Part shown: piece after piece, positions 23,736-36,220 of the stretch
How positions within the stretch are numbered: position 1 is the first letter of the stretch
Layout of the letters: each line of letters begins with the position of its first letter
Assembly: GCA_050084515.1 (NCBI GenBank)
Contig: CM114271.1
Coordinates: 60,884,001 to 60,948,000 of the forward strand
Reading direction: 5' to 3'
DNA: 64,000 nt
Origin: Blasia pusilla
Taxonomy: Eukaryota; Marchantiophyta; Marchantiopsida; Blasiales
Made by a program: the position numbers and the translations under genes
Notes under the pieces: generated by a model
Seen by the model: only the letters and a program-made list of their open reading frames with translations
The model's database searches: none
Told to the model about the DNA's origin: nothing

Positions 23736-25720
23736 CCGCCTCATATTCGGATTACCAAGTCATCCAAAGAACGAGACCCGCCACCGAGCTAGTGGACCCG
23801 CGATTTAAGTGTAATTGCGTAGAACCCACCACAATGACTTGGGGAAGTACCGACCGCAAGATGAGGAGCGATCGGGTCCGTTCCGCTGGCAGCCTGTGAA
23901 TATAGAGGCCAATATCGTGCAGTTTAGAGGCCGTAGTGACAATAGATCCGGATCCTGACTGTGGTCAAGGAAGTAGTGGCGTGGTCAAACCCGCGATCCA
24001 TGGCATGCATGGTATGCCATCGTATGCCTGATGTCATATTGCATGGATCCGCATGTGATACAATGCGTTCTTATTGCCATTCATGGTTGGTCCCCTCATG
24101 GTTCATGAATGTTAGGTAAGGTTATGGGTAAATAAGAAGAAAAAGCCAAAATTGGGTGTTTCATTCTCCTCGTGTTTTGTGATTTTATTGTTTTGTATTA
24201 GTTCAATGACCCATACAAGAAAATTTATTTCTTGGTATAATCTTCAATAAATGATGAGAAAGATAATTAATATTTAATTGAGAGAAAACTTATAAAAATA
24301 ATAATGACAAAAATAGATATAAAAAGTGTTTTACATTCCTTAACTCCTACCTTGGATAATAGTATGTATATATTTTTGGCCCCTCATGCTTAGAGTGGAT
24401 CCATTCTAAAACTTGGTTTTGAAGCTCACCATGATGTTCATGGAACATGTAATCTAAGAAGGTATAGTCGGATGCATATGAAAATGTGGTTAGTTTCCTT
24501 CGGTCTTACTAACCTTGTCTTATTTTAGTCATATATGGTAGTCATTATAAGTATAAAATAAAATTTCTAATGAAACCTTCCCATCGTAGGGATGGAAAAA
24601 AGTGTGTAAGATTTGATAATAGAATGAGCAAAGACTTTGTACGCGTGCATAGTGTGGTACAAGAAAGAAATGGTAGAAGAAACTATCCTTGTGAAATGAA
24701 ATAGTTTACGTGGCAAGGAGGAAAAATGCATGAAAAAATTACCATGGGAGACAACCTTTTAATCTTACAGCCGTGTATAACATAAGTTGGATGCAAATTT
24801 CTATGATTAACGAGTTCTCGTTGTAGATTTATCTTTTTGGCTTCGTCCTGGTGTGTTATTACTGTTAGGTATGTCACTTAGACTACCTATGGGCATCGAA
24901 GTAGGTGATAGGTTATATGTTAGTATCCATTACAAAGAATGGATGAAAAATATCTACTCGAATTGAAAAGGCCTAAACTCTACAATTGTAGTCTATAAGA
25001 ACTTTGGAAGACACTAAATGCAACTCAACCCCCCTTACAACAATGCCCGACGTGCAGGAGTCTCCGTGAGGCACCTTGACATGTCTTCGAGCTTTATCAT
25101 TCATGGATGCTATAAGATGCCTCCACGGGGAAGCCCACATACTGCCAAGTACAACCTAAATCAGGGATAATACAAGACTTGAATGAAAGAAGATGGAGGA
25201 ACCCATCGGAAGTAGAAGGAGAGGGGAAAGCAAGAGTCGGTAAACACCAAAGGCTTTTCCAACCTTGCAGTCTGCATTTTCATTTTGAGGTTTTTTTAAA
25301 ATTTTTATTTTTAGAGTTACTTGTACGTCTTCTTGCCACCGTATTGTATTGGTTTTGAAAAGACATAGGTTAAAATCCTCTATGATAAAATTGAAATTAT
25401 ACCAAAAAATTTGCTCGTGACTGAAAAGATATCTATCAAAAATCTAAATAATCTTCATCTTTGATTTTCTACATATACTACTAAGAACGCCTCGTGCTGT
25501 GCATCGGCATAGGCTGATCGTGATCTTAGTCTAAATATTTTCTATCATTTTCCTTGCCCCTCTCGTGGCACCTTAAAAAAATTTTGAACACTTGTGTGGA
25601 TGGAAAAAGAACTTATATGCAGGTAAGTTAAGGTGTGAATTTCGGTGCTTCATTTCTTATGGAATTTTCTTTCTTTTTACTCTCATACTTATAGTAACCC
25701 TCATGTGTTTGGTTAATTGT
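23736..25720. other. unassigned region
   Basis: A GC-richer stretch (~23.74-24.05 kb) is followed by AT-rich sequence with no recognised gene. A fragment like CTCGTGCTGTGCATCGGCAT (~25495) recalls the Helitron terminal hairpins but is too degraded to call. Confidence 0.4.
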
Positions 25721-26710
25721 ATAGAACTAGCATAATGCCCGTTCTAAGCACAAGTGAAAATCACTGTGAGGGAAAAGAAATTTGTTAAATCTATGGCCTG
25801 TTATTTTAATTATTTTGTTAAATATAACACGTGTCAATATCAGAGGAGGGCAAAAAGTGCATGCGTCAACACCGGAGGAGGGGTTCCTCAAACCCCATCC
25901 TCTTTTAATTATATAGATAGTGTAAGCCCATGCAATGCACCAACTTAAATTATCTCACTTAATTTACTTTCAAAGATCATTTGAAATTAATTTTTAACAA
26001 TCTTATTAATTTAGAAGACGAGCAATTCTCTTGGCAAAAAAGGCCAAGTGTCAAGAGGAGAGATTTGAAAAATAAAAGGGCGTTCTCCAATGATAAATAT
26101 TCTCCCCCTAATCCAAGGTTTTCAATTTGTTCTTGAGTGCGTCTTGATATGATACCTCATTTAGCAACACTATGTAATACTAGTAATGAAAATCCCACCA
26201 CGTTTATAAATCTGGGAATCTCCACCCCCTTAAAAAATATTCGCAAACCATCCAAAGGTCTTATGCTTAGTAAATATTTTAATATCCTTCAAATTTACTC
26301 AATGAGAAAGAGGACTTTTTTAAAGGGGTCATGACGCACACAAGGCTTCACGGTAACCTTATTCTTGTTCTCATATGGTGATTGCCACAACTTTGACTTA
26401 AGACAAAATACCTTCATTCATGACCCCTTTAGAAAAGTCTTTTGTCCTCTACTACTAATATTTTTACTTTAAGGGGGTTCCAAGATTCGTAAAAGTGGGG
26501 TTTTCGTCACTAGTATGACACTATCATAATAATGCCCATGCTAAGGCATCTCGCTCGGAAAGGCAAACCGTCTCGCTCGTTAGTTTAAATTTAATTCTAA
26601 TTCTTCTGTTAAGTTAATTGTGTCATCACCATTGGAAGCCAAAATATCACCATGGGAGGGAAGGGTTTTTTTAATTATATAGATAATGTTACTAAAGTAT
26701 GAAATACGAC
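25721..26710. mobile_element. cluster of Helitron-end-like fragments
   Basis: Three short stretches recall minus-oriented Helitron 3' ends: CTAGCATAATGCCCG near 25728-25742, the TATAGATAGTGTAAGCCCATGC area near 25912-25940, and the CTATCATAATAATGCCCATGC area near 26521-26541. An AATTATATAGATA motif occurs twice (~25907 and ~26673). These look like remains of short non-autonomous elements. Full boundaries were not resolved. Confidence 0.35.
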
Positions 26711-27420
26711 CCCATCTTCTGTTACTAAAATATGATGTGGACACCTTCCATATGTGGATAAATAAATAATCCTACATATGAAGAAAATTTAGCTCTACCA
26801 TGAACAAAATTTATAGAGGGTATGAAGAATACAACGCGGTGGCAAGATGACAGAGCAGTAACTCCAAAGCAAAACAGCAAAATAATAAACCTCCACGTGA
26901 AAATGTAGACTGCAAAGCTGGAAAACTGTTTTAAATGAGAGTTTACATCCACTTCGGAGAACTTTTGCTGCTCGAAAGAAAATTTGATCTGTAAAACATT
27001 TGATGGAGAAATGTTTTACAGAAAGGATTGCGTTTATACTTCCCTTTCTGTAAACGGCAATTCATAACCCCAAGTGTAAAAGTTCGCTTGAGGATGACAA
27101 ATGCGTGTTGAACTGTCGGAATTCAAATGAGAATTGATAGCCGAAGCTGCAAAAAATTGCAGCGGAAATGAGTGCGGAACTCTGAACCTGGAATCGAAAA
27201 TTCCTTTCCGCCCAACCCCAAAAGTGTGCGTATTGAGGCCCAGAACTGGTAATTCATTCGGTCGGTCAGTCCTTATGGATCCCAAGCTCCTACAATAGAA
27301 AGGCTGAGGGGATTCGCCAATAAGCGCTGCGCTGACTCGAGAATCCGCTGCTGCGCCAAATGGGCAATTCGCCGAACTGCAAGCTCCTGGAGCGTCCGCC
27401 TTGAATCGCGGCCTGGAGGT
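26711..27420. other. unassigned, GC rising towards 27.4 kb
   Basis: No recognisable gene. A 157-codon minus-strand frame (27034-27507) overlaps an equally plausible plus-strand frame, and neither has a known domain. Confidence 0.4.
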
Positions 27421-27444
27421 CGCCAATTGGAAAGCTAGAGGGCT

Positions 27445-27831
27445 ATGGAAGAGGTGGATGGTGAGATTGCGCGTCTTCGGAGGTGGGGCCTCAGTTTTTC
27501 CCTTCAAACAGGGAGTGTGGATGAAGCTCTCAGGGTCAACAGAGTAACTGCCGCAAGGGTAGCTATTTCAGACGGGATAGACCTGGAGACGGGAATTGGA
27601 ATTCCAGGACAATCCAATCCGGGGCGATTCCGGAGTTGGACCTCTGGATCGCTAGGGATCGAAGAGATCGCTGTCCGGGTGAGGTAGATGCGGAGTTGCG
27701 ATATGGAGGAGAAGACGATAGGCGATGATGAAGTTGGGGACACAAAGAGTGACTGGAAGCGCAGGGAGGAGGAAGAAGTGGCTGCTCAGCGCGAAGAAAT
27801 CAATGCCTATGTCCGGCGATGCAAAGAGGTC
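27445..27831 (+). other. candidate exon(s) of unknown gene
   Basis: Two adjoining plus-strand frames in GC-rich DNA. The first (ATG 27445) starts MEEVDGEIARLRRWG and runs 80 codons. The second (ATG 27703) starts MEEKTIGDDEVGDTKSDW and is charged, ending in EEINAYVRRCKE before a low-complexity CT-rich stretch. They look like a 5' exon or uORFs, but no canonical GTAAG donor was found and no family is recognised. They could belong to a gene read towards the DUF4246 gene or to none. This is a low-confidence call. Confidence 0.25.
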
Positions 27832-28345
27832 TCGCTCTCTCTCATTCTCCCACTCTTCATAGCTTGTGGCGGATATGTTCCGCCCTCTCTTCTTTCAAGT
27901 TCTGTGGCCTTCACGTGTCTTGCTTGATCTGCCATGCTCTGGCGCTGCAAGTCGAGTATTGTATTCCCAACCCCCATAGCCATTTCGGTCCTCGTGGACA
28001 CTCAACGTTGTTAGTGGATTGATTTGTTTTCCTCCTCTCCGAAGCCTCAAATGTTGGACTATTTGTTCCAAGCAAAGCACCGAGGGATGACAAGTGCAAA
28101 GAGGTCTCGCTCTCTCCCACTCTTCGTAGAGCGAATTGGTGCGCATGGATTCCCCTCGCTTTGGCCATAACCTGTATGGGCATGCTTTGCTGCTGCAGGT
28201 GCAGTACTATTGTAATCCTAACTCCCATCGGCGTTTCAGTCCTCGCAGGCACTCAATTGTGCCCCAGTGCATTGATTGTTTGTTTGTTTGATCGGTTGAT
28301 TCATTCATATTCCCCGTCCTCACATGTCAGAGTATTTGCTCCGTC
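27815..28345. repeat. imperfect ~270-bp tandem duplication
   Basis: Two successive stretches share the same landmarks in the same order. These are TGCAAAGAGGTCTCGCTCTC (27820 and 28095), a CATGCTCTGGCGCTGCA / CATGCTTTGCTGCTGCA block, CCCATAGCCATTTCGGTCCTCG / CCCATCGGCGTTTCAGTCCTCG blocks, and a tail ending near GTTGGACTATTTG / GTCAGAGTATTTG. No frame is conserved through both copies. Confidence 0.7.
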
Positions 28346-28756
28346 TGAGTGCTGAGCGATGGCTTGACCCCCAGTAGGCGAGGTCTAGGGCCATCGGGAT
28401 TGGGGGGTGGGTAAGGATTGGAAGAGTCTGGATCTACTCGTCGCAGTGCTGCAACCGAGTAAGTAATGGAATCTACATAAGTGTGCGTAGCAATCGATTT
28501 GCTTGGTGATGTGAACTGACAGGGTTGACAGAATGGTACTGAGAACGAGTGAGGGAGCAGCAACAATCCAATTGGATTTGAGCACAGATCCAATTTTCAA
28601 TTTCTGTTTGCTGGAACCTCTGTTGATTCAGCGAAGCCAGAGACAAGTCACTTCGCCAACTTGAAGAATCTCTACAATCGCCGCCTGTCGATGTCCTAGA
28701 AACATGCCGGTGAAGTCCCCGCATGTTGTATCTGCCTGTCTTGCTCGCATTATTTT

Positions 28757-29025
28757 CTTAGTGAGTGTGTTGCAGCGTCTTCGTAGTTTCCACATCAGCC
28801 TGATCCTCTATTTTGCCTCCTGCACGACGTTCCAGCATTTTCTTGAGAATCAGACTTCTGTGGGTCTTAATGAGGGTGTTGCAGTCTCTTCGGAGGTTCT
28901 CTGAGGCTGATCCTCCATTTCGCTCGCGCTATTTTCCAGCATACTCTCGAGACTCAAACTTCTGTGGGTCGTAGTGACGGTACTGCGGTCTCTCTATAGT
29001 GTCAACATCAGGATGATGCTCTATT
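28757..29025. repeat. ~110-bp imperfect tandem repeat, 2.5 copies
   Basis: Successive units share GTGTTGCAG, CTTCG, a CTGATCCTC block, a TTCCAGCAT block and AGACTTCTGTGGGTC (28847; again as AAACTTCTGTGGGTC at ~28957), then a partial third unit. It is non-coding as far as can be seen and sits ~0.7 kb upstream of the DUF4246 gene. Confidence 0.7.
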
Positions 29026-29743
29026 GAGCCGCAAACATCTGGGATCCTTTTGTCTACCTAGTTTTGTAACATTTCGTGCCCTGCAAGTGACTGCGACCCC
29101 ATTCATGATGCGTGCACGCAGCAGCGCCAAAGGATTTCGTGATCGTTAGGGTGAGCTCCGAAACTCTAAAAGATTCTCAATAGAGTGGCGACATAGATCA
29201 AGTCCGTCTTCGAACAATCTCGCTCTGTTTTTTACGGGACTCTCACAGCTGTCACCTGTAGATCATACTGAGCGACCTTGTTTTAGACCAGAGTTGGGCC
29301 CTTCAGGAGGAGCCATGAAATTTTGTGATTCGCGATCTGAATGCGGTGACAGTTACCTCCCCCTGAGATTGGCTTCTTGGCACGCTTGGCACGCTTCATG
29401 AGCTCTCGGATCAACGCTGTCGTTGGCGATTTGGTTTGATTAGCTCACTGCAACATTTTCGTCCACCTCTCGGGGAGTCTATCCAATTTCTCATGCTCAG
29501 GTGCTCCATTTGAAGATCGGATAATCTTTCGCTATCGCAATCTTCTATTGTAGCTGGCAAGTCAATAGATTTTGGTCCTTTTTTTGTCATGTTTCCATAA
29601 TCACTCCAAGCTCTAGGGGTTCCCCGTTTCATTTCATGATATCTTGGACCACATCCTTGAGTCCAAATTTGGGTTTTCCCATCGTCTTCATCCATTCTTT
29701 GTCTTTCCCCTTTCTTCACTCAAACGCAGAGCTCCTGCTGTGA
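29026..29743. other. upstream region of DUF4246 gene
   Basis: No other gene is recognised. The sequence just before 29744 should contain the 5' UTR and promoter of the DUF4246 gene; it is pyrimidine-rich near 29690-29730. No clear TATA box was found. Confidence 0.45.
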
Positions 29744-31249
29744 ATGATGAAGGAGCGAGAGCGGGAGCGTTTCAAATCGCCTCTCGAAAGGCTCAAGAGA
29801 TCCATCCGGTCCAAATCCAATTGGGAGGAGAAGATAAGGGATGAGCTCATTTGCGAGAAATACAGGACAGAGGCAGTGCAGCAGGGAATTCCCGGCGATA
29901 TTGTGGACAGTGCCCTGAAGCAACTCCTTGAAGAATCGAACTACATTTTGGGAAATCACGATGCTGGAGGACAGAGCTCCTGTGGTTCGACTATACCATC
30001 ACATTCTGCTGCTGCTGCCGATTGTAGCCCAGCAGCAGAAGTTGACTGGAACGAATTGGAGACGGCCGTCTCTGCAGCTCAGGCCAACGTGAGTGACATG
30101 ATGGTGGAACCCCTGGAAGAGAAAGGGAACGGCCTGTGGGTGGTGGACAAAGTGGTCCCCAAAAAGCTGCGAGATCTGCTTTCGAGTAGGCTCGATGCCA
30201 TTGCGGACAAGCCTGACAATGACTTCCATCCAGGATCCAACAATCAGGTTCAAGATTTGATCCATCCCTCATTGTTTCCCTTCATAGAGAATGTCAGTCC
30301 CACCTTTGATCCCCAGAGTCTTCCAGACAGGTTGCAGATTGCATTCTGGAGTAGACAGTACGAGGATTCGACTTATCAGTGGCTGCCTTCCGAGTTCCAT
30401 GTAGATGCCAAGGGCTCCGTAAAGATCAGTAGCTACATCAACAATCTGGAAGAAGGTCCCAATCAAGACCTCTACAAGGCTATCCAGCACATGTTCGAGA
30501 TCTTCCTGCCGATGTTCGAGAGAATCCTTTTTGATAATGAACCCCTGCTGCTCCGAGATCGTGGACTCCAAGTGATTGTTAAAGCTGCCAACTACGTCAT
30601 TCAACCCAAAGGTGAGGTGTATGAAGGTTCCTGGCATGTGGAGGGTATGTCACACGAGCACATCGTGGCCTCAGGAATCTACTATTACTCCACGTCTCCC
30701 TTTCTGATCGATTGGGGACTAGAATTCCGTCGTGAACGAGATCCTGAAACCGACTACCCATCCGAAAACGATTGGGATAGAGGAATGGAGGACGACCAGG
30801 ATTACCCCGACCTCGATGGATTGACGATGACCGTACCACTGGGAGCTGTACCTACAGTAGAAGATCGTCTACTCGTGTTCCCCAACGGATTGCAGCATAA
30901 GCTTTCTCGTGTGGTGAACGTTTCTGAAGATCAGGTGGGCGTCCGAAAAATTTTGGTCTTCTTTCTGGTGCATCCCGACAGAAAGATCGTGTCCACCATT
31001 CACGTGCCCGAGCAGCAGTGGGATCGTTTCAAGCCAAAGCTACTGACACTCATGATTTTGATCGCCAAAAGGGTAGTTAATACATCCGTCCCACTGCCCC
31101 TGATCATAGACATAGTAAATCGGGCAAAGCAAGGCTTCACAATGGAGGAGGCCAGAAGACATCGACTGGAGCTTATGAGGGAAAGGAAGTTCAAGATCGA
31201 TCACGAAAACGAAGAGTGGGAGCGTGAATACTCCTTATGTGAGCATTGA
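29744..31249 (+). CDS. DUF4246 family protein
   Basis: Uninterrupted 501-codon frame starting ATGATGAAGG. The N-terminus (residues 1-70) is basic and helical and contains the family's SNWEEKIRDELI and KYRTEAVQQGI blocks. Later blocks are FHPGSNNQVQDLIHPSLFPF (~165-185), YQWLPSEFHVDAKGSVKISS with YINNL (~208-235), GSWHVEGMSHEHIVASGIYY (~296-315), VPLGAVPTVEDRLLVFPNG (~365-382), QHKLSRV and VGVRKILVFFLVHPDRKIVS. DUF4246 proteins are known mainly from fungi and some bacteria and seedless plants. The conserved His298, Glu300 and His385 with Arg389 look like a metal and cosubstrate site of a double-stranded beta-helix oxygenase, but that is inference. The CDS is intronless here. Length is near that of shorter family members. 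Cellular role unknown. Confidence 0.85.
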   Translation: MMKERERERFKSPLERLKRSIRSKSNWEEKIRDELICEKYRTEAVQQGIPGDIVDSALKQLLEESNYILGNHDAGGQSSCGSTIPSHSAAAADCSPAAEVDWNELETAVSAAQANVSDMMVEPLEEKGNGLWVVDKVVPKKLRDLLSSRLDAIADKPDNDFHPGSNNQVQDLIHPSLFPFIENVSPTFDPQSLPDRLQIAFWSRQYEDSTYQWLPSEFHVDAKGSVKISSYINNLEEGPNQDLYKAIQHMFEIFLPMFERILFDNEPLLLRDRGLQVIVKAANYVIQPKGEVYEGSWHVEGMSHEHIVASGIYYYSTSPFLIDWGLEFRRERDPETDYPSENDWDRGMEDDQDYPDLDGLTMTVPLGAVPTVEDRLLVFPNGLQHKLSRVVNVSEDQVGVRKILVFFLVHPDRKIVSTIHVPEQQWDRFKPKLLTLMILIAKRVVNTSVPLPLIIDIVNRAKQGFTMEEARRHRLELMRERKFKIDHENEEWEREYSLCEH

Positions 31250-32917
31250 CGGGAGGCTGATATTCCAATCTAGTTGTCGAGTTAGCAATGCTGAGATTTG
31301 CACCATGATTCCGGGCCTCGAATTTAAGACACTTCGCGCTTCAAGTCCTGTGTTTGTACCAGATTCAGATGTAGAGCACTGTGGCAGGGAATATGCTATG
31401 CTTCATGCCCATTAATTCAAGGCGTTTCATGCAAATCACCAGGTGAGGCTTTCCAGATTCAGAGTGACATGGTCATCGATGGTATCGTGTGCGTGCATTA
31501 TTTCAGACCTGTGAATCAGTAACAGAATGGCACTTTTGCGATCACATCACGCTTCATGACTATTTATGGATGGACGGGAGCTTAAGAAACCGAAGATACT
31601 CTGCTGAGCGGAGATTATCAGAGGCGCACGTAACAACCATGAAATGGTTGGTGCTTTCGCCAAAAACGTTGTCTGCAATTCATGATTACAACGTGTTTCC
31701 GTGTGGGCTTGGAGCAGGCAAGCAACTGATTTACTAACCATTACAAATTAGTGTTTGCTTTGCACAATCGTATCTGGGCGTTTACTCTCAAAGATCTGTC
31801 ACAGCATTTTTTGATCGGTGTCACCAGTTACGATGAAGGCACACCTTGCTTCTGAAACATTTTCAAATCGCAGAGCGAATAACCGAGTGTACCATTCCGC
31901 TTTTTTGGGTATCACGAGTACAGGGAATGCTAGGCTAGGGGGAAATTTGAAATCTTTCACTTTCCTGCGCCACTATAAATGCTTCATGTCACTTTTTGGT
32001 TGCCATGATAGCACGGAAAGCTAGGCAAGGAGGCAATTCAGACACTTTCAAATCGTTAGGCTAATTCAAAGAGTTCACTACACTTTTGGTTGCCCCGAGT
32101 AGGCGAAGAGCACTAAGGCAATAAAGCACTTGTCGCTTACCATTGATGGAAGGATTGAGCAGTAAAGGATTGCATGCTCTTGGTGACAAGAAACTCCTAC
32201 TGGGGCTTCGGAATGAATCAGTTACATCGCCCTTCTTCTACCGCGAAGCACGGTTCAATCCAAGGCATGCACCCGCATGGAAATCCCGATGGAATGTGTA
32301 AGTTTGACATGTGTAAACTTCCAAACATTTTTAGGTGTCTTAGGATTCATGAAGACAAATGATAACTGCAGTACAAAACCGAATCCTGAACCAGACCTTT
32401 GAAACTGCCACGGATATTTGGAACATCCTACGAGCCGACCAGGAACACACTGGAGAAGCATATACTTACTTGAGTCACCACAAGCAGGGCATAATTAACA
32501 GAACACGAATTACAGAGCTTGAACACGAGTAGCGCACATTACATTGCACATGGGAACGGCCACAAGAAGTTTGCATGCTTTCACAATGAACTCATTTACA
32601 AACAGAAAGTGGGTATCAAAGGCCCTGATTGCACCCACTTCTCGGGATTCGAATCCAATCGTGCACCTACATGAAGGAGACCTGAGGACACCACCATTCT
32701 GGTGCCAAAGATTGCCTAAAGAATAAAAAGAAGACAAATAATGAAGAACAGGAACTCATTCACTAAAGAGCGGTTGCTGAGTCCAAGTTTACTTATACAC
32801 AAAAACTAATACCAAAGAGTACTCATTTACTTTGAAATGTTCGCTGCAAAGTCTTTACATTGGAAGGAAGGCCTCACTTTACACAGGGCGGCAACCTCAC
32901 GACTAAAATACATTCAT
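31250..32917. other. spacer between DUF4246 gene and psaF
   Basis: Holds the 3' ends of two convergent genes. Short frames only, with no recognisable product. A short element with ATAGCACGGAAAGCTAGGCAAG and a similar earlier copy (near 31920-32030) suggests a small local duplication. Confidence 0.5.
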
Positions 32918-33691
32918 CTATCGGGGGGAGACGGTAATTTTACTGGCCTCCTCGATGAGCTTGCCGGTCCTGAGCTCGGACAGGGCTGCGACAGGCCATG
33001 TGAGCCCTTTCCACAACAGGCTCGTGGCGAGGGGCACGTCGATGATGATCTCCTTCTCCGTGGGCTTCTTGTCATCCCTGACTTGGATCAAATAGCTCCT
33101 GCCCACCCATCCGATCCAGCCGGCGATGTACAGAAACACGACGCCGGGGTACACGAACTCCCCGAGATGGGCCTGGTCTCCGTCAACGATCAGGTGGGGC
33201 AATCCGTCCGTGCCGCACAGGAGACCTTCATTTCCGTAGAATGCGAACCTTCTCTTGGTCTTCTCTATGGTGGCCTGGATGGCCAGAGCCGGGGCGCTGT
33301 CCGGAGCGTACAGCTTCAATCTGCCCGTCAGCTTCTTGATCTCCTGCTTCTCCCGCTTGGCGAAAGCCTTGGACTCCTTGCACGGCGTCAGCCCCGCGAT
33401 GTCGGCCATGGCGTCCTTGGGAGCGACGAAAGGCGCGCTCCCGACGATGGCAGCGAGCGCCAGCGCGGTGGCGACCCTCCCCGCCGCCTCGCCCGCGCTC
33501 TGCTCCTTCTCCTTCTCCTCTCCCGGCGCTCCCGCGGAGCACACGGTCCTGGAATTCGCATTCCTCCCGAACGCGATGGACGACACATTGCTCGACGCTC
33601 CCAACGCGCTCTTGCACGACAGCCGCAGCGAAGGCGCACCCACACCCGACGGGGCTACTGCCGCCACGGCCACGCTCGCCATTGCAGCCAT
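32918..33691 (-). CDS. psaF: photosystem I reaction centre subunit III precursor
   Basis: A 257-aa PsaF precursor in one exon. I take the ATG at 33691 ([14 protein letters not shown]); the in-frame codons upstream to 33775 have no ATG. Residues 1-~70 form the plastid transit peptide, followed by a hydrophobic thylakoid-lumen signal ([17 protein letters not shown]) ending AMA|DIAG, so the mature protein should start at Asp97 and be about 161 aa. The lumenal N-terminal domain has the lysine-rich helix ([20 protein letters not shown]) that docks plastocyanin or cytochrome c6, the two conserved cysteines (CKES and LLCGTDG), then the membrane span [20 protein letters not shown]. It ends ITVSPR, an ending I associate with algal and bryophyte PsaF. 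It works in the thylakoid membrane as part of PSI, guiding electron donors to P700. Confidence 0.97.
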   Translation of the reverse strand: MAAMASVAVAAVAPSGVGAPSLRLSCKSALGASSNVSSIAFGRNANSRTVCSAGAPGEEKEKEQSAGEAAGRVATALALAAIVGSAPFVAPKDAMADIAGLTPCKESKAFAKREKQEIKKLTGRLKLYAPDSAPALAIQATIEKTKRRFAFYGNEGLLCGTDGLPHLIVDGDQAHLGEFVYPGVVFLYIAGWIGWVGRSYLIQVRDDKKPTEKEIIIDVPLATSLLWKGLTWPVAALSELRTGKLIEEASKITVSPR

Positions 33692-33938
33692 CCTCAGTGT
33701 CCCAACCTCTCTCCGGATCTCCACGAGCTCTGAACCCCACAGGCAGCAATTGGCGATCCTCTGAGCCGCACTCACTCCCGAATTCGAGAACTGCTGCTGC
33801 TACTGCGCACTTGATTCGCTGCAATGGGAGCTGCGCCGCCTCACTCTGGCCCTCGCTCCCCGTCTGCCTGATCAGCTGTGGGATGGGATTCTCAGTGTGC
33901 GGGCAACCCAGCCAGCGCACGCTCCAACCCGAACGGCA

Positions 33939-34045
33939 CACGTGGTGGACTTGAAGATAAAATGCGCCATCTCCTGAGCGCGAGCTGCTCCGGGAGAGGT
34001 CCATTTCGTCGACGGCGATCTCGCTCCCTCTCAGTAGCTGATTGG
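33939..34045 (-). promoter_or_regulatory. psaF upstream motifs (G-box, I-box core, CCAAT)
   Basis: Upstream of psaF (minus strand) lie a G-box CACGTG (33939-33944), an I-box core GATAA (33956-33960, plus strand) and a CCAAT box (ATTGG 34041-34045 on plus). The G-box with I-box pairing is typical of light-regulated nuclear photosynthesis genes. No convincing TATA box was seen, and the transcription start is unknown. Confidence 0.5.
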
Positions 34046-34059
34046 CTCCCCGCGAACTG

Positions 34060-35385
34060 GAGAGTTATCCTTCGCCGCTGTCGCCTGAGCTCTCATTCCG
34101 TCTACTTTCCCGGCCCTCTAAATCGCCGGTCATCTCCAAGCGCTTCACGCCTCGGCTAAGATTTCTCGGCTTCCGCATGACCTCTGCCCGTCGGATGGTG
34201 GGATCCGCCGTATATTAGGGGTGTCAAGGACCCTCCTACCTATCCGGATCCGCCCGGGTGAGACCCCGGGAGTCACCTTATTACAAAACTAGCGGAGAGA
34301 TTAATACTCGCAAAAAATAAGTTTTTTCATAAGAAGGAGAATCTTTTATTGTTGCATGTGCAATAGAAAATATTGTCTTCTTCTCGTGTCAAACAAAGAG
34401 GTATTTGTATAATTAGATAGTTTACCCTTCCCTTTGAAGGGGGCAATAAATTATATTGTGATTTGAGGATATCTTCAAGGATAGATACATGTCTTTTCGA
34501 GTTTAAGAATTTATGATTCAAGGATAGATACATGTCTTTTTGAGTTTAAGAATTTATGATGCGTGACTTTTTTTTCCTAATTGGGTGCGTGTATGTATAT
34601 ATGCAGGACCGTGCATCGCATAGTCCCTCACGGGTCCTAACTGGTTTTGTAATAACACTATAGAGTAAACCAAGAAAAAAATGAAACAATCAATTGAAGA
34701 AATTGGGAGTTGAAGTGAATTGACAGTTCACAACTTCTTAGGGTCGTTTAGAGAGCTCCAGATTAAGAAGATTTCCCATGTAGGGTGATCTTTGACATCC
34801 CCTATTGGGGCCCTTCAAAGGTGCCCCTAGATAGGAAAGCTCAAAACTATTGTTGGTTTTTAAAAACTATGTGGGGCCTCTACGAGTAGAAGCTCAATTT
34901 AATAATTCATAGGGGCCACACCACATCACCATTTTTCATTTTGGCTATGAACGTCATCCACATGAGCACATTATGTATATGTCACCTAAATATGAATTCC
35001 TCGTTCTTTCAAACATGTGTAACCTTCGTTGTTAGGATTTTGTTCTACATGTAGGGAGAAACACGTCATTATATCTCAGCCCATCATGTCGTTCTTTCAT
35101 ATGTGTGTGCTATGCAATTCAAGCGAGCTAGCATCCTTGCATCTAGAGTTTGCTCAAATCTTCATCGATTCTTATGTGCGATGGCAACACAACGCATTTC
35201 AGGCTACTACGATCATAGATCAAAGCATCTTGAGGCACGCGTTTGGATTTCCAAGACTTACACATCATATCTCCTTGCATCTACATTTTCAATATGTTTT
35301 GCTCTCGCACTTGATTTCATTTCGATTTTTTTGTTCTCAATATTTGGATGCAACATTGTAGGGATGCTCTCATTTGTTTCATTTT
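34060..35385. other. unassigned, contains a short tandem repeat
   Basis: AT-rich sequence without genes, between the psaF promoter and the LTR of Gypsy element A. It contains the 43-bp duplication described separately and a GTGCATCGCA stretch (~34610) that weakly resembles the Helitron terminal hairpins. Confidence 0.5.
34476..34561. repeat. 43-bp tandem duplication
   Basis: Two almost identical 43-bp units start CAAGGATAGATACATGTCTT at 34476 and 34519. They differ at one visible position (TTTTCGAG against TTTTTGAG). Confidence 0.9.
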
Positions 35386-36218
<833 letters not shown>

Positions 36219-36220
36219 GG

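Noticed and set aside
32640-32660. tRNA-like B box (GGGATTCGAATCC)
   Set aside because: No A box or cloverleaf could be drawn upstream.
33692-33775. Longer psaF N-terminus beginning at 33775
   Set aside because: That start codon is GTG; the first ATG in frame (33691) gives a normal transit peptide.
33228-34004. Open frames of 169-298 codons on both strands overlapping psaF
   Set aside because: Shadows of the GC-rich psaF coding sequence; only the minus-strand psaF frame has a known protein.
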